Part shown: positions 35,321 to 47,345 of the stretch, in pieces
Position numbering within the stretch: position 1 is the stretch's first letter
Layout: each line of letters begins with the position of its first letter
Source: Girardinichthys multiradiatus
Lineage: Eukaryota; Chordata; Actinopteri; Cyprinodontiformes; Goodeidae
Assembly: GCF_021462225.1 (NCBI RefSeq)
Contig: NC_061818.1
Location: forward strand, 17,071,462-17,135,461
Direction: 5' to 3'
Length of the DNA: 64,000 nt
Position numbers and translations under genes: made by a program
The notes under the pieces: model-generated
The model's input: the letters and a program-made list of their open reading frames with translations, nothing else
The model's database searches: none
What the model was told of the DNA's origin: nothing

Positions 35321-35604
35321 TGTTATGTTTTGCGGTGGTGAAGGACGAAAGCGGCAGCAGGACATCAGCAGACCCATTGTGGGTTGATACATTTTAATGG
35401 ACAGAACTAAACTTACAGGACACAAAGAGAAACACAGGAACCGGGACTGAGAATTGGACAACGGCTGGACAAACAGGTGGATAAACAAGATGACCAGACA
35501 ATGAGGAAACGGAAGACACAGACTTAAATACAACTGAGGATGAAAGAACTGACGACAACAAGTGAGTGCAATCAACAGAAATACGACACGTGCGCATCAT
35601 GACA
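35321..35604 (-). mobile_element. Solo LTR, copy 2 of the 20.6-kb family
   Basis: On the minus strand it begins TGTCATGATG and ends ACATAACA, with a TATTTAAG promoter motif and an ATTAAA signal. It matches 20559-20834. Flanks 'caggg' and 'cagag' could be a decayed target duplication. Confidence 0.6.
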
Positions 35605-35609
35605 CAGAG

Positions 35610-35845
35610 GCCAAAACTTCAGTGAGAGACCTCTCCCCAACCCAAATGCGCAGGGATGTGACCCTTACGTCCACCAGGGTACACCCCAAAATGAGACAAC
35701 TAAGCTAGGGGCCGACAAGGAAAACCACTCCAGCCCACGGCCTTTCCTCACGGGCCATTCAGGAATAGAATAGAGCCCAGTTGCTCTCAAGAAGCTGGGT
35801 TTCAGAGCCAACGCTGTGCATGGAGGTAAGCCCAACTATTTCTTT
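35610..35845 (-). mobile_element. Diverged RTE-type LINE endonuclease fragment
   Basis: Matches 63280-63505 and, by complement, about 51160-51370 of the intact LINE, with many substitutions and small indels. This is an old copy compared with the two larger ones. Confidence 0.75.
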
Positions 35846-35914
35846 GTCACCATCCATCTTTCCCTCGACCTGGACCAGTTTCTCAGTCCCTGCTGCTGTA
35901 AAACATATTTATGC

Positions 35915-36085
35915 CCCTTTTCCACTGGCTCGTTGTGGACGGCGCGGCTCCGCCCAACTCGACTTCGCTCTACTCGGTATGGTATCAGTTGTTTCCACTG
36001 ACCCGCCGAGGGCCAAAACTATGGTGGCTGAAGCCCCGCCCCCAGCCATGAGTGTAGTGCGCTGTGCTACTGTTAGCCCTACTGC
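35915..36085. mobile_element. Possible non-autonomous DNA transposon end
   Basis: 'atgccccttttccactggct' and the following GC-rich text resemble a MITE type common in teleosts. No second terminus or TSD was found. Confidence 0.3.
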
Positions 36086-36089
36086 ATAA

Positions 36090-38041
36090 CATTGTCACAT
36101 TAAAATAATCTGCATGAACAATTAATATAAAATAAAAACATAAATAAACTAAATACTAAAAACGTTTGCATTAATGTATATGCAAGAATGTCTTATTTAT
36201 GTTTTTTATGTCCGCTAGGATAATTATCTGGACCACAGCCCAGCCAGAACTTATAAAATAAGGCTCAGGGGTTCTGATCTCAGGGGGGTGTGGCAGGAGA
36301 AGCAGAGATTTGCCTGTGTCCTTTGTCTCAATCTTATATAAGTGAGAACAATAGGTAGGGCCTTCACAACACTTGGCTAATTTTCAATTCAAAGTCCCAT
36401 TCTCAAACCTAAGTGCTTAACTACATGAACTTCATCAAAACATCCAACAAAATCAAAATAATTGATCTTCTGACTTCACCTGATATACTAGCAGTGACCA
36501 TCAGCTAAATATTCTGAATATCAAGAATGTGACCTGATGTTTGAGGAAGGTCTGATTACAGGTCAACATTTCATAGTTTCAGAATACCCACAAATAATTT
36601 CAAAAATGGTCTAATCTGTGGAGATATAAAATTTCACAAAAAATCAACACCATAATTTCAGAGAAGTTTTCATAATGTGGTCTTAGGGAGCTATGCACCT
36701 TTTATATAAACAAAGTACAACGTCTCTCTCGCATTGTCACTAAGTCCTCACTGGAGGTATGAGCTACCCTTTTTCCCATGAGTGCTAAAACTTTTGGAAC
36801 CCCATGTTACTTTATTCTGACATTCCCCTCTTCTGGCTCTTGCAAACAGCATGGATCTTTGTCCATCTCAGTGGGTCCAGACTTCTTCTGAGTTTTTTTT
36901 TTTTTTTTTTTTCTTGTAGAAAGTCACACTGTGATTTTCAACAAGCAGGAAGGCAGATCTCTCTCTTTCAGGCCGTGCTGGAGAAGCGTCTTTGGCGGAG
37001 TAGCCATGGAGAAGGGCAGGTTTCTAAAATCCAGACTCAAAAACGCAGATGTTGAACTCAAATCCCATATATGTGTGTATTTGTGTGTGAGAGAGACAGA
37101 AGAAAAGTTTAGTATAGGTTCGGATTTTGCACAAAGAAATATTATCAGTCAGTCAGTCAGTTGTCCCCCTGCCTGTCACTTCCTTCCACAACATAAACTA
37201 TACTCCTTTCTAAGACAACTTTCTTTTCGCATCTCTAATGTCCCTTTTCAATTTTACCTTCTTTCCCGACTGATCGCAATATTTAAGACCAACAAAACTT
37301 CCTTCAGGAAAGTTTTAACTCTTTAACCCCTTAATTGATGCACTCTGTGCTTTTTACCGGTAATCTTTTCTTATGTTTTTTTTATTTTTCCATCAACTGT
37401 TTTACTTGAAACGTTTTAAACTATTTAACTTATTTACACTCAAACTTCCACACTGTAAAAAACCAAACTTATCTTCCAAATTAAAGCACGTTTAACACAA
37501 TCATCCCCACTTTTTCCTTTCATTATTTTATAAATCAGAGTATGAAGAAGGAGACACCCCTGATGCCTCAAGGTTCCGGAACCATTTTTTTTTTTTACCT
37601 GTTCAGCGGCACGTCTGCCCACTGGCTTTTCTCCTTTATGAGGTGTAGAAAATTGCTAAAAACCACCCGCAAAACCCTGTGTTTTGCTTTATCCCATTGT
37701 TACCAATGAGAACCTCCCTGCCATTTCTTTGCAGGGTAACTGGGCCCTCAGCTGATGTCCTCCCTCTCGCAACTCTGGAACCTAATTAATTAGTTAGGAG
37801 ATGATGGTTAATGTGTAATAAAAATAATAATATACATTATATCCTACAGAGCAACTTCTCACCCAGATATATTTGAAGACAAATAGTTTGGATCTAATCG
37901 TCCAGAAGCCGCAGGTGGGCACCAGAACTCCCCTCCGTAAAATGGAAGTGGACTGAGAACAACTCTCAGGCTGGCCAGGCGTCCGTGTCCCTGTCCTGCG
38001 GTCTCCTCTGGCACGTTAGATCCTGGTCGTGACGCTAAAAT
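36090..38041. other. No recognised gene; probable retroviral leader at the right end
   Basis: Contains an 18-T run near 36895 and short frames. The 150 bp left of 38042 follow the LTR below in minus sense ('TTAGCGTCACGACCAGGATC') and look like a primer-binding site and leader, but no gag follows. Confidence 0.4.
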
Positions 38042-38341
38042 TGTTGTGGAATTTTCTTATCAAAGTGGGTAGAAGTTGACTCATAACAAGAGAAAATCCA
38101 GACTTTGTCTTTATAAGTTTTATTCAAAGGCATTCAGCGTTTGAAGACCCTGACACTGAGATTAGTCAGTGAAACAGAGCCCCGATCAACATTTACACGC
38201 AGTATTTATACCAGAACATGACAGTGTTATCTCAACACTTCAAAGAGTCTGTGTTTTATGACCCCAGACCCTTCTCGGGTTCAGAGGTGACTAGGTTACC
38301 TAGGAACAACCATCTACTCTCCCTGAGGCATCACCCTAACA
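38042..38341 (-). mobile_element. LTR of a second, different endogenous retrovirus (300 bp)
   Basis: On the minus strand it starts TGTTAGGG and ends CACAACA (TGTT...AACA). A TATA box 'GGTATAAATACTG' lies near 38205 and AATAAA near 38120, in the right order for U3-R-U5. Its sequence is unlike the 26478-26765 LTR, so it is not the missing 5' LTR of that element. No internal genes remain. Confidence 0.65.
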
Positions 38342-38984
38342 AATGCCCTTAACCATTAAACTTCTGATAATGGCTTTTACAGCTTCCTCCTCTAACACAG
38401 ATGTTCACTGGAGTGAGGTAAACCAAAGGTCATACACTGTGGAATGCTTACTGCAAGAATTTCCATCACACGAGAATGCAAGTTTTAAAGATGGATGGAG
38501 TCAAATAGCTAAAATGGCAGCTATAATCATAGCAAAAGGTTTTTCTGCCAAGTGATTTATCTGGTTGGTCAATAGAAATGCATGTCAAATATAATTTTTG
38601 TTTTTAAAGTTTTTGAAGAACAAGACTACTTTTCATCCGCTTTCATAGTTAAGCACTACTGGTTGTTAGTCAACTGATCTGGATTGTTTTGGTTGTAATG
38701 TAAGAAAATTTTAAAAGCACAATGAAATATTTTGCAAGGTGCAGTACAGTAGCATTCTATATGCTGCTACTTTATTAGTCTGCTAATTATGTTGATAACG
38801 TGATTAAGTTCACAGGTCTGATAAAATGACCCTACTGAATTAAGTTACCTGATCATTACACACAAAGGTGAAAATACAACAAAAAAATGTTTTTTTTACA
38901 AAGTGAAAATTTATTGCATTTCAGTGCGGTTTGGCTCATCCACAAACAAGATGAGGTCCATATTGTAATGAACAATCCGCCCTG
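38342..38984. other. No recognised feature
   Basis: A 70-codon plus frame at 38343-38555 has no known motif. Confidence 0.4.
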
Positions 38985-39190
38985 CAGTGAGAATCATCAG
39001 GGCTGACCTTCCCTACATGCAGGGTCAGGAAAAGGGCCGCTAAAATCTCTGAAGACCCCACACACAAAGTGTTTAGACTTTACCTTCAGGTCAGCATTAC
39101 AGAGCTCTGTCTGCTAAAACCAGCCGCTACAGAGACAGTTTCTTCCAGAGTTCCAGAACAATAGTGCGCATACTTGGACTGATCTCACAT
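38985..39190 (+). pseudogene. LINE 3'-end remnant
   Basis: Plus-strand translation includes 'LSAKTSRYRDSFFQSSRTI', related to the LINE tails at 18240-18512 and 40647-41093. No catalytic part is present. Confidence 0.5.
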
Positions 39191-39439
39191 TATGTCTTCT
39201 GTAAATTTACTTGTGTATACATACAGTGCCTTGCGAAAGTACTCGGCCCCCTTGAACTTTTCAACCTCTTGCCACATTTCAGGCTTCAAACATAAAGATA
39301 TAAAATTCAACTTTTTTGTGAAGAATCAACAACAAGTGGGACACAATCGTGAAGTGGAATGAAATTTACTGGATGTCAAACTTTTTAACAAATAAAAAAC
39401 TGAAAAGTGGGGCGTGCAATATTATTCGGCCCCTTTGCG

Positions 39440-41295
39440 TTAATACTTTGTAGCGCCACCCTTTGCTGCAATTACAGCTGCAGGTCGCTTGGGGTATATC
39501 TCTATCAGTTTTGCACATCGAGAGACTGAAATTCTTGCCCATTCTTCCTTGCAAAACAGCTCAAGTTCAGTGAGGTTGGATGGAGAGCGTTCGTGAACAG
39601 CAGTCTTCAGCTCTTTCCACAGATTCTCGATTGGATTCAGGTCTGGACTTTGACTTGGCCATTCCAACACCTGGATACGTTTATTTGTGAACCATTCCAT
39701 TGTAGATTTGGCTTTATGTTTTGGATCATTGTCTTGTTGGAAGATAAATCTCCATCCCAGTCTCAGGTCTCTTGCAGACTCCCAACAGGTTTTCTTCCAG
39801 AATGGTCCTGTATTTGGCCCCATCCATCTTCCCATCAATATTGACCATCTTCCCTGTCCCTGCTGACGAAAAGCAGGCCCAAACCATGATGCTGCCACCA
39901 CCATGTTTGACAGTGGGGATGGTGTGTTCAGGGTGATGAGCTGTGTTGCTTTTACGCCAAACATATCGTTTCGCATTGTGGCCAAACAGTTTGATTTTGG
40001 TTTCATCTGACCAGAGCACCTTCTTCCACATGTTTGGTGTGTCTCCCAGGTGGCTTGTGGCAAACTTTAAACAAGACTTTTTATGGATATCTTAGAGAAA
40101 TGGCTTTCTTCTTGCCACTCTTCCATAAAGGCCAGATTTATGCAGTGTACGACTGATTGTTGTCCTATGGACAGACTTTCCCACCTCAGCTGTAGATCTC
40201 TGCAGTTCATCCAGAGTGATCATGGACCTCTTGGCTGCATCTCTGATCAGTCTTCTCCTTGTTCGAGATGAAAGTTTAGAGGGACGGCCGGGTCTTAGTA
40301 GATTTGCAGTGGTCTGATCAGAATCAGAATCAGAAAAGCTTTATTGCCAAGTACGTTTTTGGACATACAAGGAATTTGTTTTGGCGTAGTCGGTGCAATA
40401 CAATACAAATTAAACAGTATGAACATATCTACAATATAATATAAATATATGTGCACAGTTTTAAGTGAGTGAGAGTAAATATAGAGCAGTATAAGATGCA
40501 AGAGCAATACAACAGTGCAGGTGATCATTGTGCAAGTAAAGAAGGAGTCCATGCTGAGCGTTAATGTAACGCATAGAGTTACAAGTTACAAGTGTCCTGT
40601 CAGCAAAAAAAAGGGGGGGGGGGGGGTGTGGGGGAAAGGGAGAGTGTCAGGGTGGTTTCCGGGCTTTGTTAACCAGGCTGGTGGCAGATGGGAAAAAACT
40701 GTTCTTGTGGCGTGAGGTCTCAAAGAGTCTGTGACCGGGGTGGGAGGGATCAGCCAGAATCTTCCCTGCCCGCTTCAGGGTCCTGGAGGTGTACAGTTCC
40801 TGGAGCGACAGTAGACTGCAGCCAATCACCTTCTCAGCAGACCGAATGACACGCTGCAGCCTGCCCTTATCCTTGGCTGTAGCAGCAGCGTACCAGATGG
40901 TGATGGAGGAGGTGAGGATGGACTCAATGATGGCTGTGTAGAAGTGCACCATCATAGTCTTTGGCAGGTTGAATTTCTTCAGCTGCCGCAGGAAGAACAT
41001 CCTCTGCTGGGCTTTCTTGATGAGGGAGCTGATGTTTGGCTCCCACTTGAGATCCTGGGAGATGATGGTTCCCAGGAAGCGGAAAGATTCCACAGTGTCA
41101 ATTGTGGAGTCACAGAGGGTGATGGGGGCAGGTGGGGCTGGGTTCTGCCTGATACTCCTTCCATTTCAATATGACTGCTTGCACAGTGCTCCTTGGGATG
41201 TTTAAAGCTTGGGAAATCTTTTTGTATCCAAATCCGGCTTTAAACGTCTCCACAACAGTATCTCGGACCTGCCTGGTGTGTTCCTTGGGCTTCAT
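39440..41295 (-). pseudogene. Tc1-like transposase B, split by insertion and frameshifts
   Basis: The N-terminal helix-turn-helix starts at 41295 ('MKPKEHTRQVRDTVVETFKA') and is cut at 41149 by the LINE. It resumes at 40318 with 'SRTRRRLIRDAAKRSM', has a stop near 40090, then '[13 protein letters not shown]' (first Asp). It shifts frame near 39760 into '[11 protein letters not shown]' (second Asp) and 'PDLNPIENLWKELK' (Glu, spacing 34), ending at 39440. All three catalytic residues survive in pieces. Confidence 0.9.
40319..41148 (-). mobile_element. 5'-truncated L2/CR1-type LINE inserted in Tc1 element B
   Basis: Flanked by CTGAT at 40314-40318 and 41149-41153. The minus strand encodes 148 codons of the C-terminal part of a LINE RT ORF (41093-40647, 'VESFRFLGTIISQDLKW'-type). 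A 3' region then ends in a (TTCTGA)n microsatellite tail, typical of L2/CR1 elements. A poly-G run of about 16 lies near 40611. The short target duplication and 5' truncation fit target-primed reverse transcription. Confidence 0.88.
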
Positions 41296-41690
41296 GATAC
41301 TCTCTGTGCTTTGAACAGAACCCTGAGACTATCACAGAGCAGGTACATTTATACGGAGACTTGATTACACACAGGTGGATTCTATGTATCATCATCAGTC
41401 ATTTGGGACAACATTGGATCATTCAGAGATCCTCACTGGACTTCTGGAGTGAGTTTGCTGCACTGAAAGTAAAGGGGCCGCATAATATTGCACGCCTCAC
41501 TTTTCAGTTTTTTATTTATTAAAAACGTTTGACACATCCAATAAATTTCATTCCATTTCACGATTGTGTCCCACTTGTTGATTCTTCACAAAACATTAGA
41601 ATTTTATATCTTTATGTTTGAAGCCTGAAATGTGGCAAGAGGTTGACCAGTTCAAGGGGGCCAAGTACTTTCACAAGGCACTGTACATTA

Positions 41691-42290
41691 ACGGTCAAAC
41701 GTTTTAGAATGCCTTTCTCACTTCATGGGTCTCATTATTTTCATGACTATTTAAACTGTAGATTGTCACCAGAGACAAAAAACCTGTGAATGAACACACA
41801 TGGAATTATGTGGTAAACAAAAAGTGTAAAATAACTCTAAACATTTTTATATTTCAGATTTTTACAAAGGAGCTACCCTATACTTCATGAGGTGGTCACC
41901 TGAAATTATTTTCCAAAGAGTTGTGAAAGAACTTCCCAGAGGTTCATTGAGAGGCGGCCAGAGGTTAATATTTCAGTCATTACAGCAAAGGGCAGCTACT
42001 GCGTTAGGATCACTGCCAGGTGATCACTGTTCAGCACCTGGCTAACACTATCCCTACTGTGAATCATGGTGGTGGCAGCACCAAACATTGGAGATGTTTT
42101 TCTGTGGCAGGAACTGGGTGACAAGTCCAGAGTGCTAGATGACCTTAGCCAAATATGAGAGAGGTTCTTTAAGGAAGCCCCCTGTAGATTGCTCTGAACC
42201 TTAGACCTGGGTGGGCTATTTCAAAGTAGACCTAAGGCTTTCATTGCTTCCAAAGGTGCTTTAACAAAATAATAAGCAGAGATAGTGAAT
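41691..42290 (+). mobile_element. Strongly decayed Tc1-like remnant
   Basis: Plus-strand pieces such as 'SLRGGQRLIFQSLQQRAAT' (near 41950) and '[10 protein letters not shown]' (near 42050) resemble Tc1 transposase. No TIR pair can be defined. Confidence 0.45.
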
Positions 42291-43097
42291 ACTACAGTTA
42301 AATAAGTGTGTGGAAATTTAAGGGAAAAAACGTACTTAATTTTGGAATAAGAGAGAAACAAAAACTGTGCAAAAACTAAAGCACTGTAAATACCTTCCAG
42401 ATGCTCCTCACATCATTACACTCTTGAACTGCATGCAGGTTCATGATATGGTAGTAAAAGATGTCTGAGCTGCTATGATAAGATTTGAAAACATGTGCTT
42501 CTGTTCTGAAAGTCTTCAAATGCCCAGAAAATCCCAAAAACTGGCAACAAGCTAAAAGGGCAACATACTGTCCAAACTGAGACATTAAACAGACAGGCAA
42601 CACATGGTGTGCTTGGTGAGTTTCTGTATTTTAAAGGAACACAAAACTCTTTATTTGTAGAAACATTTCACATTTTTTGTTTAGACAATACAAAAAACAA
42701 ACGGCGGTTAAATCACACAATACTGCCCCCCAGAAAGCCTAGTTGCTCTGGTTTCGTATATAACAAGGTTCATAGATGTCAGTTTATGAAACAAAACATT
42801 TGATAGCTTCACATTGCAGCTATAATTTTATTTCATGAAGCGTCGCAAGTAGCACTGTACAATTGACAGACTTAATAAATGTTTCTGTCATAGCCGACAT
42901 TTAGCTCATCTTAAACATAGTAGCTTAGTATTTTCTGGTCATTAGCTTTAAGCATAGCCGGAAGTCAGTATTTCCACTTTCCAAGTCAGAAACATCAATT
43001 TACAACAGCCCCTGAAGTTTTAAATCTACAAAACAAATAAACATTGTAAAAGCTGCACAAATAAGATGCCTCTCTGTAGTTCAGGTGAGGAGTGCAG
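42291..43097. other. No recognised feature
   Basis: AT-rich, short frames only. Confidence 0.4.
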
Positions 43098-44480
43098 TGT
43101 TTTGCAATAGTATTCACAAACACAAATACCCATGTATTTTATTGGGATATTATGCAAAAGACCAACAGTAGTAGTAGTAGTAAAAGTAAAATCACAGATG
43201 GTTTTCAAAAGGTTTTAACAAATAAAAACCTGAAAAGTTTGGTGTGCATTTGTATTCAGTCCCCTTTACACCAATAACCTTCAATACACTGCTCAAAAAA
43301 ATAAAGGGAACACTTAAACAATACAATATAACTCCAAGTAAATCAAACTTCTGTGAAATTAAACTGTCCACTTGGGAAGCAACACCGATTGACAATTAAT
43401 TTCACATGATGTTGTACAAATGGAATAGACAACAGGGGGAAATCTTTGGCGACTATCAAGACACACTCAATAAAGGAGTGGTTCTGCAGGTGGGGACCAC
43501 AGACCACTTCTCAGTACCTTTGCTTTCTGGCTGATGTTTTGGTCACTTTTGAATGTTGGTGGTGCTTTCACACTCCTGGTAGCATGAGACGGACTCTACA
43601 ACCCACACAAGTGGCTCAGGTAGTGCAGCTCATCCAGGATGGCACATCAATGTGAGCTGTGGCAAGAAGGTTTGCTGTGTGTCTCCGTAGTGTCCAGAGC
43701 CTGGAGGCGCTACCAGGAGACAGGCCAGTACACCAGGAGACGTGGAGGAGGCCATAGGAGGGCAACAACCCAGCAGCAGGACCGCTACCTCCACCTTTGT
43801 GCAAGGAGGAACAGGAGGAGCACTGCCAGAGCCCTGCAAAATGACCTCCAGCAGGCCACAAATGTGCATGTGTCTGCACAAACGGTTAGAAACCGACTCC
43901 ATGAGGATGGTATGAGGGCCCAACATCCACATTTGGCTCCAAATCAGAGCTTAGATAATAGTACATAGAATCCTCTATTCACATCTAGCACCTGCATTTC
44001 AAACGTACTAAATCCACATGCAAAAATTGTGCCCGCAAACAGTTTCATGCTTTGAAAATTGCATTGCGGGTGGTAAGGGATGACATTTTTCATATCGTCC
44101 TCCAATCAATTTGCACGATTGGGTTATCATATGTTTTGCATATTCATGAAGGGAGACACGCTAAAAAGTTTGCGCCCGCAGTTCCGCTGATTTTGCACAC
44201 GCAATCTGATTACCTCCTCGTTTGCAGATCAGCTTTGCTGACGCAAACAAGTTTACATGCGGTTATGTACACGCAAATCTTTTAAGATCAGGTCCTAAAT
44301 CTGATCTTGAAAATTTATATTTACATATTTCCATCCAGTCTGACCGAGCTTGAGCTATTTTGCTAAACACACATTTGCAGAAATTTCTTAACATGTGCAA
44401 AGCTGGCAGAGACAGACCTCAAAAGACTTGCAGCTGTAATTGCAGCAAAATGTAGTTCTACAAGGCATTCACTTAACTGA
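43098..44480 (+). mobile_element. Possible Tc1-like element G, remnants of both ends
   Basis: 43098-43286 resembles a Tc1 terminal repeat ('gtattcagtcccctttacac' near its inner end). 44395-44465 encodes, on the plus strand, a Tc1 transposase C-terminus ('LAAVIAAKCSS'-like). The middle is replaced by the truncated element C below and unrelated sequence. Confidence 0.4.
43287..43933 (+). mobile_element. Tc1-like transposon C, truncated copy
   Basis: Starts after TA at 43285-43286 with CACTGCTCAAAAAAATAAAG and matches about 650 bp of the element at 48211-49785 in opposite orientation. It covers the TIR, 5' region and N-terminal transposase ('[17 protein letters not shown]'-like, frameshifted). 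It stops abruptly before the catalytic domain. Confidence 0.85.
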
Positions 44481-44489
44481 CAACAAATG

Positions 44490-45895
44490 CTTACCTATTA
44501 CACCTTTATTTGTAAAACTAAATGAATAACCATCTCTTATTGTCTTTTCACTTTACAGTTATGCTCCAATTTGGGTTGGTCCATCACATTTTAATCCAGA
44601 TAAAAGACAAGAAAGCTTTTGGTTGTAGCTTTTAATAATAGTGCTAATAGTATGTAATCTGATTAATTAGCAAAACCTCATTAGTAATCTCCCTAATTGT
44701 CTGACTTGCAACTGAAAGACAATTAAGTTAGGCTTCCAACTTTGGAATACACCATTAAAACTAGCTGCATGTCTCAAACTGCATCTCCATATACAGGCAT
44801 CAGCCTATATCTTTATTTGTGAAAAACAATAAATAAGGTAATATATATAAATATTTGCTTTTCCTACAGATTTGACCATATCACAGCCAGCCATGCTGAA
44901 ATTTCTAGGATTTTATATCACAGGTGAGATAAAATGTGACATAACAAGTTGAGAAGCAGCAGAGAAAGCTTGTGTAGCCGCCTACATGTAAATGTATTTC
45001 TCAAACTATTTCTTCTTTGCTTACATAAATCTTCAAAGCCAAACGCATCAGATGAAATAAAAAATAAAAAAACAGAAAATAATCGAAATATACAGTGTAT
45101 AGTTTTTATATGCATAATTTTGAAAAGGTATAGATTTGACATAGTATATGCTTTATAAATGAAATAATGTGTTTTTAATACGCTGTAACTTTAAATACTA
45201 TATACAGATTTACAAACGTCTTCCACAATGCTTTAAGATCACCAGGTGCTGTATTTGACATCCACACCCTCAACCAATAGTAAACACACTCACGTGAATT
45301 CGACTAAATAAGCTTCAGCTCTTTCTAGAGGTGTAACAATATATCCAGGTCACAAAATGATGCAGAGTACTGGTTGCTCTCCTTTTGTTTTGTTTTCATA
45401 AATCTAGTAAAGCCTTCAGAAATCACAAACTGTGTTTCTAAAGAATCTGCTATCATTGTGGAATATCCAATTTCAATATTGACCAATCCATATATTGTGT
45501 TTATGTCCTTATAACTATGTGCTACTCAAAAAGTGATGACTCTAAAAAACAAAATAAAGGCTTTACGAGAGCACAGGAAAATTCTGTTCTGGGTTGATCA
45601 GTTGAGGCATTTTACAGTTTCAAATAGCATTTAGGTCAATACCAATAGGAGTCTAAAACACAGGATATAGTGTGTCAGGTCTGTCTGGGGCCTGTAATAA
45701 CAGCTTACATTTATATCAACAGATCAAGACACATCCTGACAACAAATGGATAGTGCTTCACAAGACAGACTTTACACTTACAGGGATCACCATGGCATAC
45801 TGATATTGTGGGATCTTGTCACACCCAGAGCTTTTTCTAAATCCACAACTCTTCAGTTAACTTAGATGTTTTAAGTTTTCTTTGTAGAATGTTCA
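44490..45895. other. Stretch without a recognised gene
   Basis: AT-rich. Short frames without motifs. Confidence 0.45.
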
Positions 45896-47343
45896 CAGTA
45901 CCTGGCAAAAGTATTCATACCCTTTGAAATTCTTTACACCACAAATATCAATGTTTTCTGAAAGGTTTTTTTATGCAACAGAGTAACACACACTAGTGCA
46001 TCATTGTGAAGGATGGTTTTTGATGTATTTGCAACAAAAAAAGTATAAGTCCACCTGTGTATATTTTAGGCAAAGTAGAATTTAAGCTGCTCGGTGAAGC
46101 CCTTTATTGGTGAACATCCTTAAACAAACAGCATCATAAGGACCAAGTATAACAGCAGACAAGTTGGGGTGAAAGTTGTCCCAAGCTTTGACCATCTTCC
46201 AGAACACTGTTCAATCTATCATCTGAAAATGGAAAGAATATGGCATGGCTGAAAATGTTTTGGTCAACAAGAGGATAACTCAGAGAAGCAGCGAAGAGGT
46301 CCATGGTAACATTGAAGGAGCTGCGGAGATTCATAGCTCAGTTTTAAGAGTCAGAACTACAAAATGCGCACTATACAGATCTGGCCTTTTAGGAAGACTG
46401 AAAATAAGAAAGCCTTTGTTGAAAAGGCAATTTTTAGCCATGTGGAGGACACAGCAAACTGGTAGAAGGTGCTTTGGTCAAATAAGACCAAAATTCAACT
46501 ACATGGAAAATGCAATATCCGGCTGATAACCAATGTACATCATCCTGAATGCACCCTCCTGAACATGAAATATATATATATAGCAGTATCTTATTATGGG
46601 AATCATTTTATTTACACTTTTACAATTGCATGCTTCTCTGTGTAGGTGTTGTTGGGACCACAGCCATGGATTACAACATGGATGAACATGGACTCTGAAC
46701 TGTACACTTAATCGAAGGCCAGTTTGAACTTTTCTACACTTTTCAGTGTCACGCTAACTTCCGTCTAACCCAGCCCAAGAAGAGGAGGAGTCATAGCTGA
46801 CTCTCCGTGACGTCACTGTTTGAACAAAAAATGCAGTGTTGCAACATGGTGGTCTTAATCCACGCGGCTCTCAACCGAGGTCGTACAGGAGAGAATCCAC
46901 GCGTCAGCTGTAGGTCTTAAACTCACCGGCAAGCCTAAGGCCTACCTTCAAAGAATCCTTGGATGCAAAGTAACAACAAACCTTCGATCAAACATTGACC
47001 AATCGAAACAATAAAAAGTTAAGTATTTGATCTGCTGCTCAAATAATCCAGCATTTATTCATTCAAAGTGAGTAATGAGACAAGCGTGGCTTGACGTTTC
47101 TTCTGAGGCCTCCAGAGGCAGCCCTAATTGAAGCAGTTTTCCCCACGGCCTGAACCGCAGCTCTGCACGCCTGTGTGCCGACCAGCCATCCTGTGTAGCA
47201 GCTGAAGCAGTCGCAACGGGTTTTTGCCCCATGTGGATCAGACCGTGACAACTTTAAACATTAAATAATATATATGGTTTGTGGTTGCAACATGACAGTA
47301 TTGGAAAAAGTTCAACAGGTATGAATAGTTCAGCCAGGTACTA
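45896..47343 (+). mobile_element. Tc1-like transposon D, decayed
   Basis: Left end 'CAGTACCTGGCAAAAGTATT' and right end, read in complement, 'AGTACCTGGCTGAACTATTC' are related inverted repeats. Plus-strand transposase pieces lie at about 46100-46530 ('SDKRITQRSSEEVHGN'-like to 'NPECTLLN'-like). The second half is replaced by an unrelated LTR-like block. Confidence 0.65.
46647..47250. repeat. Possible solo LTR inside Tc1 element D
   Basis: Sequence from TGTTGTTGGGACC to CGTGACA, about 600 bp, more GC-rich than its surroundings, with 'caataaaaag' near 47008. TG/CA ends are present, but no target duplication was found. Weak call. Confidence 0.35.
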
Positions 47344-47345
47344 TA

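Larger units (their letters stand above)
39224..41683 (-). mobile_element. Tc1-like transposon B, interrupted by a LINE
   Basis: TA flanks at 39222-39223 and 41684-41685. Inverted repeats begin CAGTGCCTTGCGAAAGTACT and extend about 220 bp. Without the 830-bp LINE insertion the element would be about 1.6 kb, the usual Tc1 size. Confidence 0.93.

Noticed and set aside
36804..37326. Host exon after a poly-pyrimidine tract and 'cttgtag'
   Set aside because: The T-run is a homopolymer, both overlapping frames lack recognisable domains, and no donor with consistent phase was found.
26478..38341. One 12-kb provirus bounded by the LTRs at 26478 and 38042
   Set aside because: By eye the two LTRs do not match, and the interval contains a minisatellite, a solo LTR and LINE scraps.
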